Shown in pieces: positions 19,641-31,033 of a DNA stretch of 64,000 bases. The position numbers and the translations under genes are program-made. Origin of the DNA: Ariolimax columbianus (Eukaryota; Mollusca; Gastropoda; Stylommatophora; Arionidae); contig JAVGWX010000011.1 in the NCBI GenBank assembly GCA_036924085.1, forward strand, positions 25,186,739 through 25,250,738, read 5' to 3'. Under the pieces are notes generated by a model. It was not told where the DNA came from, made no database searches, and saw nothing but the letters and a program-made list of their open reading frames with translations. The first letter of the stretch is position 1. The number at the start of each line of letters is the position of its first letter.

Positions 19641-20220
19641 AGCAACAGTTATCCGTTAAAGATATGAACTTCGCTTTATACTCCGGGAAACGACACAAAA
19701 GATTCTGATAAAGCCGTTACTCTTTGTTGTTATCAATCAACAATTGCCCCCCCCCCCCCCTCCCCCGATGTTTCTTAAAAACTGTAACTCAAGCTCATTT
19801 GTGATGGTTCTTCCCCCGACTCTTTGAACAACGCCTATCTGACGAGTATTTTACGAATAATATGTTTGCTAACTTCCATCTTGACTTTGCACAAGTCAAC
19901 TCTATTGATATTGTTATCGGCCAGCACAGTGCATCTTTGGCCCCTTGCCTTTGTGTAGCCGATCAATGACCGTTTGGTCTATTTTTGTGTGAAGGATACG
20001 TCAGTACGTCTCAAGTTCATCCGATGTTTGGAAACACATTAAGCAGTCGTTCCACGCCAGAATGTTTGTTTTGTCAACAAAATGTGATCGCAGTTTATTT
20101 TTCCCAAGTGAACTCCGTTTCTTTTTAGAACGTCATTCGTGATTGCCGTATACACCGTTGTCAAGCGGGTGGTTGTATATAAAAGTTATTGAATATCCAA
20201 GTCTGTAAAGGTAACACCAG
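19640..20220. other. No gene seen; C-run
   Basis: Unique-looking sequence with a run of 18 C followed by TCCCCC at about 19747-19768. No supported gene. Confidence 0.4.
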
Positions 20221-20225
20221 TGTGC

Positions 20226-20412
20226 TCGAGGCTAGAGTGTTCGCAACGTGTGCTGGAGGTTACGGGTTCAAACCACGGGAGAGACTGGAATTTTTTTTAA
20301 CTTCAATTATCTGATAAAATTTCACCAGAGCTCGGAGTAGTAAGACCAGACACCAGTGTGTAATGGCGAGCCCGTTAAAAGCCCCTTGGTAGTTGGAAAT
20401 CGAAAAAGGTAG
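20226..20412 (+). mobile_element. tRNA-derived SINE
   Basis: A-box-like GGCTAGAGTGTTCG (about 20230) and perfect-looking B box GGTTCAAACC (20265-20274). The body ends CGTTAAAAGCCCCTTGGTAG TTGGAAATCG, which matches the tail block at 24682-24725 (CGTTAAAAATCCCTCGGCAG). Confidence 0.65.
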
Positions 20413-20486
20413 GCTTAACAGCTATAGCTTAACGGCTATAGCTTAACGGCTACAGCTTAATAGCTATAGCTTAACGGCTACAGCTC
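20413..20486 (+). repeat. 15-bp tandem repeat, about 5 copies
   Basis: Unit GGCTATAGCTTAAC with TAC/TAT variants at the end of the SINE. Confidence 0.85.
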
Positions 20487-20489
20487 GGG

Positions 20490-21180
20490 CAAAATTCATT
20501 TTAAAAAGCTACTCGAATTAGTCTAGGGACTCTCGCCCCACAGAGAATATATCGCTATAACATACATCAGGATCTTGGTTATGTGGTTAGCGGAGCGGCA
20601 TAGATAGCGCCTAACAGGCTGCGGGGCTACGTTGCTCTAATTTACACTTCCATCATTGCCACTCCCAAAACGGTGATTGTATATTACATGGTCTACAAAT
20701 GTAACGGTTGGTAACAGTTACTGTCATTGACCTGGCAAGTCACCGGTCTGCCAACAAAATATGAAACAAAGGAGGTCACACTTCCCCGTGCCACAAGTGG
20801 ACTGAAAATAGAGAATGCGAATTCCTGAAGACGTTTGGAGGAAGAGACGCCTCATGTTAAAGGTGCGTGTTCAGGTTAGAGACGAAATCTAAAATTAGGG
20901 ATAGTGTTCTGAACCAATACAATAACAGACATATCCGGCTAAAGAGGTGAATAGCAGATTACTGAAACAGTCACTAAGGCGTTTCTCACAAGAGAATGGG
21001 TATTTTTGTCGACCTGCAACGAGGCGCAAAGAAAGCTTTTCGTCATTCGTATCACATAACAGCTGTTGAAGAATTGAAAAAGCCGGATCTTTTTCAGGGC
21101 TGCCACCATTTTCTTTTACCCGATCTGACTCCACACGATTGTATCTGATGGAGTTATTTTGAAGAGTCATGTTTACACCA
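20490..21180. other. No gene seen; small inverted X fragment
   Basis: CGGCATAGATAGCGCCTAAC at about 20597 is the reverse complement of an X block. Otherwise nothing recognised. Confidence 0.4.
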
Positions 21181-21186
21181 ATAAGT

Positions 21187-21722
21187 CTAGCACGTTAGAA
21201 GACTTTGAAAACAAAATAGATGCATCAATCCTGAATTTTGATGACGACAAGAAGAGAAAGGTCTTCGAAAATGTTGAGCGTAATAGTAGCAGTCCCTTTC
21301 ACTCATGCCTGACTGTAGGATGATATGACTTGAATTGATGCACAAACTAACTAAACTGCGATGTACTTGCTCCTTGCTTCCTTTCACGTTTCTGTGTTGC
21401 AAGAGATTCTCTTCTCCCAGCGTGAGATGGCCCTTCAGAGTATATCTCCACTTGGATGTGTCTGCGGCTTCGTCTTCCCTGGATATCAGACTCATGCCCA
21501 GGGCCTTCATATCACATATTTGAAGCTAAACTGTGGTCAGCTGACTGTTATTTTGTCGTCTGTCAACTTTCCATAGAGGATATCTTTGAGGATGCGATCA
21601 TCTTCTACGCGATGACCATGTCCAATCCATCGTATTCCTCACTGTCTAAGGAGAATGCAAATGCCCGGGAGGACCGATGCGATAGTGAACTTCTGCATTT
21701 GTTACTCTGTCCCTCCGAATAA
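21187..21722 (-). pseudogene. LINE ORF2 C-terminus fragment (same family as 5.6-6.1 kb)
   Basis: Minus-strand frames read RRDRVTNAEVHYRIGPPGHL, then MDWTWSSRRR-type frame-shifted RWIGHGHRVEDDRILKDILY, then MKALGMSLISREDEAADTSK and WRYTLKGHLTLGEENL. This parallels RDRVTNAEV, RWLGHVHRMEDGDIPKDVL and RDMKALYLDLTSWEEIAADR at 5.65-6.0 kb. Frameshifted and stop-broken. Confidence 0.65.
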
Positions 21723-21924
21723 TTTTTTTAAAACTGATCGTAGACGCAGTAGATGCAAGGTGTTAAGCCTGTGCTGTTGTTTGGCATAGCTTGTCCAAGA
21801 ATCGCTGCCATATAGAAGTGGGCTAACAATGCATATAGTATTCCGCATATGCATTTCGGTTACGAAATGTTGATGTATCATAGGTTTTCATAGACATAAC
21901 GGTACACGCAAGAAATAATGTCAA

Positions 21925-22200
21925 CAGAAAAGTGACCGGCACAATTTGGAGGGCACATCCATCAGTCCTTCGGACAACTACACTTGCCTTTGTTTCTCCG
22001 TAGCTAAATACGATGTGCCAGTCTGGGAAAACTATGTTCTTGCGAAACTAGTAGATACAGCTTTAGATGAGGCGGGTCGGATAGTATCAGGGTACCTAAA
22101 ACCCACACCCATTGATAAAATATACCCCATAATTGGCCTAGCACCCCAATCCGAGATCCGAAGAAGCGTCACTAATTTCAGATCACGCATATTTTTGTGA
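21925..22200 (+). pseudogene. LINE ORF2 post-RT fragment
   Basis: Reads RKVTGTIWRAHPSVLRTTTL, then after a frameshift VAKYDVPVWENYVLAKLVDT and ALDEAGRIVSGYLKPTPIDK, then IYPIIGLAPQSEIRRSV. The order 'GTxWGAHPSVLRTT ... Y.xPVWxxS ... KLVDTALNExCRIxxGCLKPTP' is a well-known post-RT signature of one LINE group. A short fragment, broken by at least one frameshift. Confidence 0.72.
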
Positions 22201-22535
22201 AAGGATAAAAAATAATTGAGTTTGTGATCTTCTCTATGTTGAATAGGGACAAATACGTCTCAAACTATGGACGTTCTATTCTTACGGTAAGGAGTTGACA
22301 TATATATATATATGTATGTGTGTGTATGGGTGTATGTATTTGTTCTTCCCGAAATAGGACAAAGAAGATAAATACTGTATTCACTCAGGAAGACAGAGAG
22401 AACAATAAAGGCCTCGCGAGGCAGGTGGAAGACAAAAGCTGCACTGAGATACAACAGCATTACAAACAGCGATGGCTTGTCTTAGAGAAACCGGAACTTT
22501 GATAAAGGATGAACTAAGAAGCAGAAGAAGATGAA

Positions 22536-23117
22536 AAAGAAGTAGTAGAAATAATATAAGTAGTAGAAGTTGTAGTAGCAGTAGTAGTAGTAGTGGTGGT
22601 GGTGGTGGTACTGTCGTTGTAGTAGTAGTAGAAGTAGTAGTAGTAGTAGTAATAGTAGTGGTAGTAGTAGTAGTACTGTAGTTGTAGTAGTAGTAGAAGT
22701 AGTAGTGGTAGTAGTAGTTATACTGAAGTTGTAGTAGTAGTAGTAGTTATACTGTAGTTGTAGTAGTAGTAGTAGTTATACTGTAGTTGTAGTAGTAGTA
22801 GTGGTACTGTCGTTGTAGTAGTAGTAGAAGTAGTAGTAGTATTAGTAGTAATAGTAGTGGTAGTAGTAATAGTAGTAGTAGTAGTACTGTAGTTGTAGTA
22901 GTAGTAGAAGTAGTAGTACTAGTTTCACTGTAGTAGTAGTAGTAGTAGAAGTAGTAGTAGTATTAGTAGTAATAGTAGTGGTAGTAGTAATAGTAGTAGT
23001 AGTAGTACTGTAGTTGTAGTAGTAGTAGAAGTAGTAGTACTAGTTTCACTGTAGTAGTAGTAGTAGTAGTAGTACTGTAGTTGTAGTAGTAGTAGAAGTA
23101 GTAGTACTAGTTTCACT

Positions 23118-23159
<42 letters not shown>

Positions 23160-23740
23160 CTGTAGTTGTAGTAGTAGTAGAAGTAGTAGTACTAGTTTCA
23201 CTGTAGTAGTAGTAGTAGTAGTACTGTAGTTGTAGTAGTAGTAGAAGTAGTAGTACTAGTTTCACTGTAGTTGTAGTAGTAGTAGTAGTAGTAATAGTTG
23301 TGTTGCTGTTGTTTCGACTGATAACAGTGAGTAGGTTTACTCTTATGTGCGCCCTGAAAAGCACGTAAAGGGTTGTGTTGCAGTAGCTTTCCTCACATCC
23401 CGAGCGTGCTGATGCAGGTGGGCCGGGGTCTTCCGGGCATTTGTGCTACGCTTGGCTTCATATGCGTTTCGCTCACTACTAAGGGCATTACGCCTATCCC
23501 TCACCTCGTTAGCCAGGCTGACATGAATACAGCCCGTTTCTAGGGACGGCTACGAGAAAGCCGAGGTGGAGGTTTGGCCTGGATGTTTTACCTGACCCTG
23601 ACTCACATGTCTGATCAGTATATTTTGCTTACCAGACGTTAGTCTCCATCCTCCAGTAGTAGTAATAGAAGTAGTAGTAATAGAAGTAGTAGTAGTAGTT
23701 ATGGTAGTAGGTGTAGTAGTAGTAGTAGTAGTAATGTTGC
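22536..23740 (+). repeat. (GTA)n-type array interrupted by element W
   Basis: About 760 bp (22536-23296) plus 90 bp (23653-23740) of GTA/TAG triplets with GAA, GTG and TTG variants. A recurring block CTGTAGTTGTAGTAGTAGTA then AAGTAGTAGTACTAGTTTCA shows higher-order structure in the right half. A W copy sits inside. Confidence 0.93.
23297..23652 (-). mobile_element. Element W, copy 2, inside the GTA array
   Basis: Tail as GTTGCTGTTGTTTCGACTG, then TTATGTGCGCCCTGAAAAGC, TCTTCCGGGCATTTGTGC, CCTCACCTCGTTAGCCAGGC and head ACATGTCTGATCAGTATATT with CAGACGTTAGTCT. About 1.5 units of the internal 37-bp repeat, i.e. an unexpanded version. Confidence 0.68.
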
Positions 23741-24640
23741 TTTCTCTTAAGATAAGAGATACTTTCCTCTTAATTCACCCCAAACACAGAGTTCTTTGTG
23801 TTGTCAGACTACATATTTGACAGTTGATGATTGTAACGGGACATTGCATTTAGGGTTAAGGGGAGGATGGATCAATATAATTTTAATTTTAAAAAATAAG
23901 TAAAGACATGTATAAAGGTAGTAGTGTATGAAATATGATTATATTCACTTTTGCGAAGGGTCAAAGTTAGGTTTAAGGTTAATTTTAGTATTAGGGTAAT
24001 GGTTAGGGTTTAGTTTAGGGTTAGGGTTAGCGTTATATATCAAGGCTGCTATTATATGGTCTGACAGTGTGGATAATGTCATACTGCTGTAGAAACGGGA
24101 TGCTACTGTCCTTAATATCGTCAAAACGCTGAGAGATTCAAGAAATCCATTTCTATGACGGCAGAGATAAACAGAGCAGGAGCGTAAGAAGAAATTCTCG
24201 TCTATTCTCGATTATTTCGAATATTTGTCACCCAGAGCAATAAAAAATTGGACTATTTTGCGATGTCAACAAAAGATATGCTAAATATATAAATTTCGTT
24301 TGTTTGGGGTGAAATAAAACGCAAGCACAGTTAAGACGCTCCTCGAGTACTGGAAGACTCTATAGTCATAACCTTCTTCTTCTGTTATTCCTCGCTAGGC
24401 CCTACGCAGCAAAAGACTACCAATGTAAGTGACGTCTCACTGGTGTCATGGCAGTTTGCGCACACTTGCAGTCATGTTTTCTGTAGATATATAATGTACA
24501 CGATCAGGTTGCTAGCTCTATCTACAACGGTCTTTAGTCACGTTGTATGCTTAGAATATTAGTTTCCCTATTTTTATGGTGGAAAAACACGATGGAAACA
24601 GGAATTTTTTTCCCGCGAACTTACATATATATCCCCGTAT
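23740..24640. other. No gene seen; telomere-like motifs
   Basis: A/T-rich. At 23965-24030 there is a cluster of degenerate TTAGGG-like hexamers (AGGGTTTAGTTTAGGGTTAG). Confidence 0.45.
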
Positions 24641-24681
24641 CTCTGTGTAGTAGAGATCGGACGCCCGTGTTCAGTGTAGAG

Positions 24682-24745
24682 TACGTTAAAAATCCCTCGG
24701 CAGTGGGGAATCGAAAGGAGTATGCTTAACGCCGCTGCATAATTT
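24682..24745 (+). mobile_element. SINE body fragment
   Basis: CGTTAAAAATCCCTCGGCAG, GGGGAATCGAAAGGAGTATG and CTTAACGCCGCTGCATAATT match the 3' part of the SINE at 20226 and resemble a widespread SINE tail. No tRNA head. Confidence 0.5.
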
Positions 24746-24904
24746 AAGATTATGTTAAAATTCAACCCAATCTATTACGGGATCCTCGCCAGTAATACAG
24801 AGTTCGTGCATTATACTGAGATCATTCCAAAATATGGAGAACAGAGCACTTGTGAGTTAAACCGTGTGCAACGATGTTGATTCTTTAACTACACTAAACT
24901 AGCT

Positions 24905-25180
24905 TCCCTATTTGGCTGAGCTTGGCTTGGCTTCGTTCGTTCTCAATCTCCGGCTACCAAGCCCTGAAAGGCTTAAGTAGCAGAATGTAGTCAAGAGAAC
25001 GGAATGCGTTGTGTCGTAGTTTACAGCTTGACTGCGATATTTGCACCTTTCGGTCCAACACATCCGATTTGGCTTGGCTTGGCTTCGTTCGTTCTCAATC
25101 ACGCGAACCAAACCCTGAAAGGGCTTAAGTAGCAGAATGTAGTCCAGAGAACGGAATGCGTTGTGTCGTAGTTTATGAAA
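24905..25180 (-). mobile_element. Two element Z copies in tandem
   Basis: Minus-strand copies at 24905-25068 and 25069-25180, each ending GGGTTTGGTAGCCGG-like ... GAGAACGAACGAAGCCAAGC. Both are 5'-truncated, the second more than the first, as expected of retroposed copies. Confidence 0.72.
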
Positions 25181-25489
25181 TAGACTGAGCTCATATTCCT
25201 AAGAAATACTGATATCCCTAACAATAACTGATAGACCTAAAGTGTGCCAGTATCAATAACAAAGAATGATATACCTGACAAGTATTGATAGCTCTAACAC
25301 AAATAATACAAGCAAAAAATGTCAGCATTGACAAATTTGACAGAGATCAGTAGACAAAGATCTTCAAACTCAGAACGGGACATTACAGTCTCCAGGTCTA
25401 CCTCCACAGAATGATCTTAGATGCATGACCACAGGCAAATATGGAACATCAAAGCAATGACCAGAATATACATTAACTTAACGTCTTTA

Positions 25490-26050
25490 TACTCGTTTAG
25501 AAGACTCTGCAGTCTGTATACAACCAGTTACATTTTCATTACCCTGCTGTAAGAGCTATGCGAATCCAATTTATTCTTAAATGTATTAACTGTCCCTGCC
25601 TCCACTACCTCCTGGGGAAATGCATTCCAAGCATTCAACACTCTTTGACTAACAAAATATGTCCTAATATCCAATCTGAACCTTTCTTTAGTTTATTTAT
25701 AGCTGTGCCCTCTTGTTATTGTTGGTGGCTGTAATTTGAAGAAAAAAAACTTGTTTTAGACTAATTTAATCTGTCCTGTGATTATCTTATAAACCTGTAT
25801 TAAGTAACCACAAGTTCTTTTTTACTCTAGACACTGTAGGCCTAATATCTAATATGGATCTCTCTTTAGTTAATGTGTAGTTACGCCCTCTTGTTCTTGT
25901 AGGTGGTTGTATTTAGAAAAAACTTTCATAGTCTAATTAACTGATCATCTTATTAACCTGTATTAAGTCACCTAAAATTCTTCTCTTTTCTAGACACTGT
26001 AGGCCGGGTTTTCTGAGTCTTTCCTCATAACTGTAATTCTGGAATCCAAC
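25490..26050 (-). pseudogene. CR1-type LINE 3' end with internal duplication
   Basis: On the minus strand YEERLRKPGLQCLEKRRI-like, IQVYKIITGQ, RFRLDIRTYF and RVLNAWNAFPQEVVEAGTVN can be read across frames, the standard extreme C-terminus of CR1-group ORF2. The segment from CTGTATTAAGT to TAGACACTGTAGGCC plus its flank occurs twice (about 25790-25840 and 25960-26005), so part of the coding region is tandemly duplicated. Frames are broken. Confidence 0.7.
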
Positions 26051-26640
26051 TACATAAACAAACATAGCCAACACACGACGTGGCGACAGGAGTGATGAAG
26101 CGGCCTGTATTCCTCAACCTAAAAACCCGATCGACTACCCCAGCAATCGAAATCAAGTCGTACGACAATGACAATAAAAACGAAGAACTCCATCTACCCC
26201 GTGAAAATTTGTTCGTTTGCCTTGACATCCACTCCGTCCCTCCAAGACATGCATCGTCCTCTCGCGGTGCACTCTGGATTATCTTAAACCACTTACCATT
26301 TTAAATTGTAAAGTTCAGAGGAGTTCAAGCACGTTTTTTTCATGATCAACTGAACGAACATAACCTAACACTCAAACATTAGAAATTCAGATATTCATGA
26401 ATTCTCCCATTGACTATTGCATTACAAACACCGGCTGATGTTAGATCGCATCCTGAAACAGTAGAAGGGATCCTATCTACGACTCATTTAAATGAAATCG
26501 ATTAGACGAAATAAATTCTGGTGTTAAATATTTTCCTGTATTTTCGTGCAAAACTGACAGGACGCTTAAAACTTAAATGGATATTGGAAAGTATATTTGG
26601 AGACGTGAGATCGTGACCTAGATAGTTAAGACTATTGGCG
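26050..26640. other. No gene supported
   Basis: A 74-codon open frame at 26080-26304 has no recognisable family and no repeat partner in the window. Confidence 0.4.
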
Positions 26641-26774
26641 GCGATGATGTTGGAATTCCGGTTTAGGCAACCATCCGTGAAGGAGGGAATGCGGTTAGTT
26701 AAAGTAGTCCAGGATGTTCGCTTTTTTAACGTGTCAGCGCTGACCAAACCGGATTTGTATGTGTTTGTTGTTCT

Positions 26775-29700
26775 TATCGTTGTTCGTGTTGTTGTTGTTG
26801 TTACTGCTGCTGTTGGTATTGTTACTGCTGTTGTTGTTGTTGTTACTGCTGTTGTTGGTGTTGTTACTGCTGTTGTTGTTGTTGCTACTGCTGCTGTTGT
26901 TGTTACTGCTGCTGTTGTTGTTGTTACTGCTCCTGTTGTTGTTGTTGTTGCTACTGCTGCTGTTGTTGTTACTGCTGCTGTTGTTGTTGTTACTGCTCCT
27001 GTTGTTGTTGTTGTTGTGACTGCTGTTGTTGTTGTTGTTGTTACTGCTCCTGTTGTTGTTGTTGTGGCTGCTGTTGTTGTTGTTGTGGCTGCTGTTGTTG
27101 TTGTTGTTACTGCTCCTGTTGTTGTTGTTGTTGTGACTGCTGTTGTTGTTGTTGTTGTTACTGCTCCTGTTGTTGTTGTTGTGGCTGCTGTTGTTGTTGT
27201 TGTTACTGCTGTTGTTGTTGTTGTTACTGCTGTTGTTGGTGTTGTTACTGCTGTTGTTGTTGTTGTTACTGCTGTTCTTGGTGTTGTTACTGCTGTTGGT
27301 GTTGTTGTTACTGCTGTTGGTGTTGTTACTGCTGTTGGTGTTGTTGTTACTGCTGTTGGTGTTGTTACTGCTGTTGTTGTTATTATTACTGCTGTTGTTG
27401 GTGTTGTTACTGCTGCTGTTGGTGTTGTTGTTACTGCTGTTGGTGGTGTTACTGCTGTTGTTGGTGTTGTTACTGCTGCTGTTGGTGTTGTTGTTACTGC
27501 TGTTGGTGTTGTTACTGCTGTTGGTGTTGTTGTTACTGCTGTTGGTGTTGTTACTGCTGTTGGTGTTGTTACTGCTGTTGGTGTTGTTGTTACTGCTGTT
27601 GGTGTTGTTACTGCTGTTGGTGTTGTTACTGCTGTTGATGTTGTTACTGCTGTTGTTGTTGTTGTTACATGCTGTTGGTGTTGTTACTGCTGTTGGTGTT
27701 GTTACTGCTGTTGTTGGTGTTGTTACTGCTGCTGTTGGTGTTGTTACTGCTGTTGGTGTTGTTACTGCTGTTGTTGGTGTTGTTACTGCTGCTGTTGGTG
27801 TTGTTACTGCTGTTGGTGTTGTTGTTACTGCTGTTGGTGTTGTTACTGCTGTTGTTGGTGTTGTTACTGCTGTTGGTGTTGTTACTGCTGTTGTTGGTGT
27901 TGTTACTGCTGTTGGTGTTGTTACTGCTGTTGTTGGTGTTGTTACTGCTGTTGGTGTTGTTACTGCTGTTGTTGGTGTTGTTACTGCTGCTGGTGGTGTT
28001 GTTGTTACTGGTGTTGTTGGTGTTGTTACTGCTGCTGTTGGTGTTGTTACTGTTGTTGGTGTTGTTACTGCTGTTGGTGTTGTTACTGCTGTTGTTGGTG
28101 TTGTTACTGCTGCTGGTGGTGTTGTTGTTACTGCTGTTGTTGGTGTTGTTACTGCTGCTGTTGGTGTTGTTACTGTTGTTGGTGTTGTTACTGCTGTTGG
28201 TGTTGTTACTGCTTTTGTTGGTGTTGTTACTGTTGTTGGTGTTGTTACTGCTGTTGTTGGTGTTGTTACTGCTGTTGGTGCTGTTACTGCTGTTGGTGCT
28301 GTTGTTACTGCTGTTGGTGTTGTTACTGCTGTTGTTGGTGTTGTTACTGCTGCTGTTGGTGTTGTTACTGTTGCTGTTGGTGTTGTTACTGCTGTTGTTG
28401 GTGTTGTTACTGCTGCTGTTGGTGTTGTTACTGCTGTTGGTGTTGTTGTTACTGCTGTTGGTGTTGTTACTGCTGTTGGTGTTGTTGTTACTGTTGTTTG
28501 TGTTGTTACTGCTGTTGTTGGTGTTGTTACTGCTATTGTTGGTGTTGTTACTGCTGTTGGTGTTGTTACTGCTGCTGTTGGTGTTGTTACTGCTGTTGTT
28601 GGTGTTGTTACTGCTGTGGTTGGTGTTGTTACTGCTGTTGCTGGTGTTGTTACTGCTGTTGTTGGTGTTGTTACTGCTGTTGTTGGTGTTGTTACTGTTG
28701 TTGGTGTTGTTACTGCTGTTGTTGGTGTTGTTACTGCTGCTGGTGGTGTTGTTGTTACTGCTGTTGTTGGTGTTGTTACTGCTGTTGTTGGTGTTGTTAC
28801 TGCTGTTGTTGGTGTTGTTACTGCTGTTGTTGTTGTTGTTACTGCTGTTGGTGTTGTTACTGCTGTTGTTGGTGTAGTTACTGCTGTTGTTGGTGTTGTT
28901 ACTGCTGTTGGTGTTGTTACTGCTGTTGTTGGTGTTGTTACTGTTGTTGGTGTTGTTACTGCTGTTGTTGGTGTTGTTACTGCTGTTGGTGTTGTTACTG
29001 CTGTTGGTGTTGTTACTGCTGTTGGTGTTGTTACTGGTATTGTTGGTGTTGTTACTGTTGTTGGTGTTGTTACTGCTGTTGTTGGTGTTGTTACTGCTGT
29101 TGGTGTTGTTACTGCTGCTGTTGGTGTTGTTGTTACTGCTGTTGTTGGTGTTGTTACTGCTGTTGGTGTTGTTGTTACTGCTGTTGTTGGTGTTCTTACT
29201 GCTGCTGTTGGTGTTGTTACTGCTGTTGGTATTGTTACTGCTGCTGTTGGTGTTGTTACTACTGTTGTTGGTGTTGTTACTGCTGTTGTTGGTGTTGTTA
29301 CTGCTGTTGTTGGTGTTGTTACTGCTGTTGGTGTTGTTATTGCTGCTGTTGGTATTGTTACTGCTGTTGTTGGTGTTGTTACTGCTGTTGGTGTTGTTAC
29401 TGCTGCTGTTGGTGTTGTTGTTACTGCTGTTGTTGGTGTTCTTACTGCTGCTGTTGGTGTTGTTACTGCTGTTGTTGGTGTTCTTACTGCTGCTGTTGGT
29501 GTTGTTACTGCTGTTGTTGGTGTTGTTACTGCTGTTGGTGTTGTTACTGCTGCTATTGGTGTTGTTACTGCTGCTATTGGTATTGTTACTGCTGTTGTTG
29601 GTGTTGTTACTGCTGTTGTTGGTGTTGTTACTGCTGCTGTTGGTGTTGTTACTGCTGTTGGTGTTGTTACTGCTGCTATTGGGGTTGTTATTGCTGCTGC

Positions 29701-29840
29701 TGGAGTTACGGCTGTTGCTGCTATTGTTGTTGCTGTTACTGCTGCTGCTGTTATTGTAGTTACAAATGTTGCTGCTGTTGCTGCTGTTACTGCTTCTGTA
29801 ATTGTAGTTACGGCTGTAGTTATGGTTGTAGTTACGGCTG
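26775..29840 (+). repeat. 3-kb G/T-rich array (18/21/24-bp units)
   Basis: Built from GTTGTTACTGCTGTTGGT (18 bp) and the 21-bp form with an extra GTT; about 86% of plus-strand bases are G or T in the 21-bp unit. The left 450 bp are simpler (GTT with ACTGCTCCT). All length changes are multiples of three, so all plus frames and a minus frame stay open (LLLLLV, VVTAVG, CCYCCW, NNTNSS). These 290-1072-codon ORFs are almost certainly not genes. Confidence 0.95.
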
Positions 29841-30089
29841 TAGTTACGGCTGAAGATGAAAAATGTCAAAATCCCATGTCCAGCTTTCACTTGTGGCGCC
29901 TTGTAGCTGTCAGCATACGATTACACCCTTCCCCTCCGAATCCCACCCCACATAAACTCCCCCAACCCAAACTCCCCCCGCCCCAAACAGAAACAATCCC
30001 AGCTGACCACCTTAGAAACCTGCGTCAAAACACTAGTCTTGTCACTGCATGTCTTGCAGTGGTTGCTTATGCATCAATTTATTTTTAAC

Positions 30090-30715
30090 AGTGATTTTGC
30101 TAGCTCCATACACATCTCTCTTTAATCGCCTTTTACGATATGCAAGTACGTGCAGCAGCTGTATTCTTTCGTCCCCACTAAAGAGACCATGATGTCATTC
30201 AAAGAGCCGTGGCCAAGTTGATCGCGGAAAACCCTTTGTGTTTGCTGCAAACAGTAATTTACACAAGGCATGTTTCTCTTCTTGTCTCAGATTCTCTCAA
30301 TATGAAGTATAAACCCACAACTGCAACTAGCCCCCTCACAGGAAGTCTGTATCAGATACACGCTCTGACAAATTATGTAACTGTTTCTTTTATGTGACGA
30401 GATTGATAGACCCATGCACATCCCTCTTAAGTCACATTAACAACATGCTGGCAATGCTGCAGGGGAAGTACTTTTTCCTTCAGTGTCACCACTCGAGTAG
30501 TTCAAATACATCCGCCTCTAAAAGGTTGTGGGGTCAATTCTAAATGTTTTTAAGAAGAAAGGACCGTAGGTGCATTCCACTAGGGACCATGGCTCGAGTG
30601 GGCCCAATCCTTACAATTCTGGTTGAAACTTGAAAATAATGTTAGGATCATACCACAGCAATTACTCATCGACAGATCATGAGGCTGTACAGTAATACGT
30701 AAACCATATATACAT
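30090..30715. other. No gene seen
   Basis: Contains two weak copies of the TTAATCGCCTYTTAYGRYAT block (about 30120 and 30425). Nothing else recognised. Confidence 0.4.
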
Positions 30716-30778
30716 ATACACGAGGGGCGTTCAAATTAAACCGGGACTTTTTGTTGTAGTTCCTCATGAAAGGGTTAT

Positions 30779-31033
30779 TATTTTATTTTATTTTTTTTGC
30801 GTTCGCCTTATTTCTCTAATCCCCAAAGCGGTGTGCGTTGCACTGTGGTTTTTATTTTGCGCATGTCGGCCCAGTGCATCCGACTTCAGCATGCATTCTA
30901 TATAGGGGTCTGCTTCCTCCTGCATTTTCTAAGGGTTTGCTTCCCCGGGGTAATGGCCGGTGCTGTGATGGGGATTGAATCCAGCACCTTCGGGTTGTGA
31001 GCCGTGTCACTTAACCATTAGCCCATGCCGTCC
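30779..31033 (-). mobile_element. tRNA-derived SINE inserted in the mariner, with target duplication
   Basis: Minus strand opens with GGCATGGGCTAATGGTTAAG (A box) and GCTGGATTCAATCCCC (B box, 30971-30981), the pol III promoter layout. The body ends with a block also found in the LINE-A 5' UTR (TGAAGTCGGATGCACTGGGC) and an A/T-rich tail. GAAAGGGTTAT at 30768-30778 and GAAGGGGTTAT at 31034-31044 are an 11-bp target duplication with one mismatch. Confidence 0.82.

Noticed and set aside
22925..23364. Leu/Tyr/Thr-rich minus-strand ORFs
   Set aside because: They come from the GTA triplet array.
26080..26304. 74-codon ORF with ordinary composition
   Set aside because: No domain, repeat partner or splice context; expected by chance at this length.
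26635..30088. Very long open frames (981-1072 codons plus, 741 codons minus) across the G/T array
   Set aside because: They arise because the repeat length changes are multiples of three; several frames are open at once and composition is trivial (L/V, C/Y/W, N/S/T). No signal, domain or codon preference supports any of them.
30950..31033. Possible tRNA gene (A and B boxes)
   Set aside because: The pol III boxes belong to a SINE with body, tail and TSD; no full cloverleaf was found. The same applies to the other tRNA-like heads.
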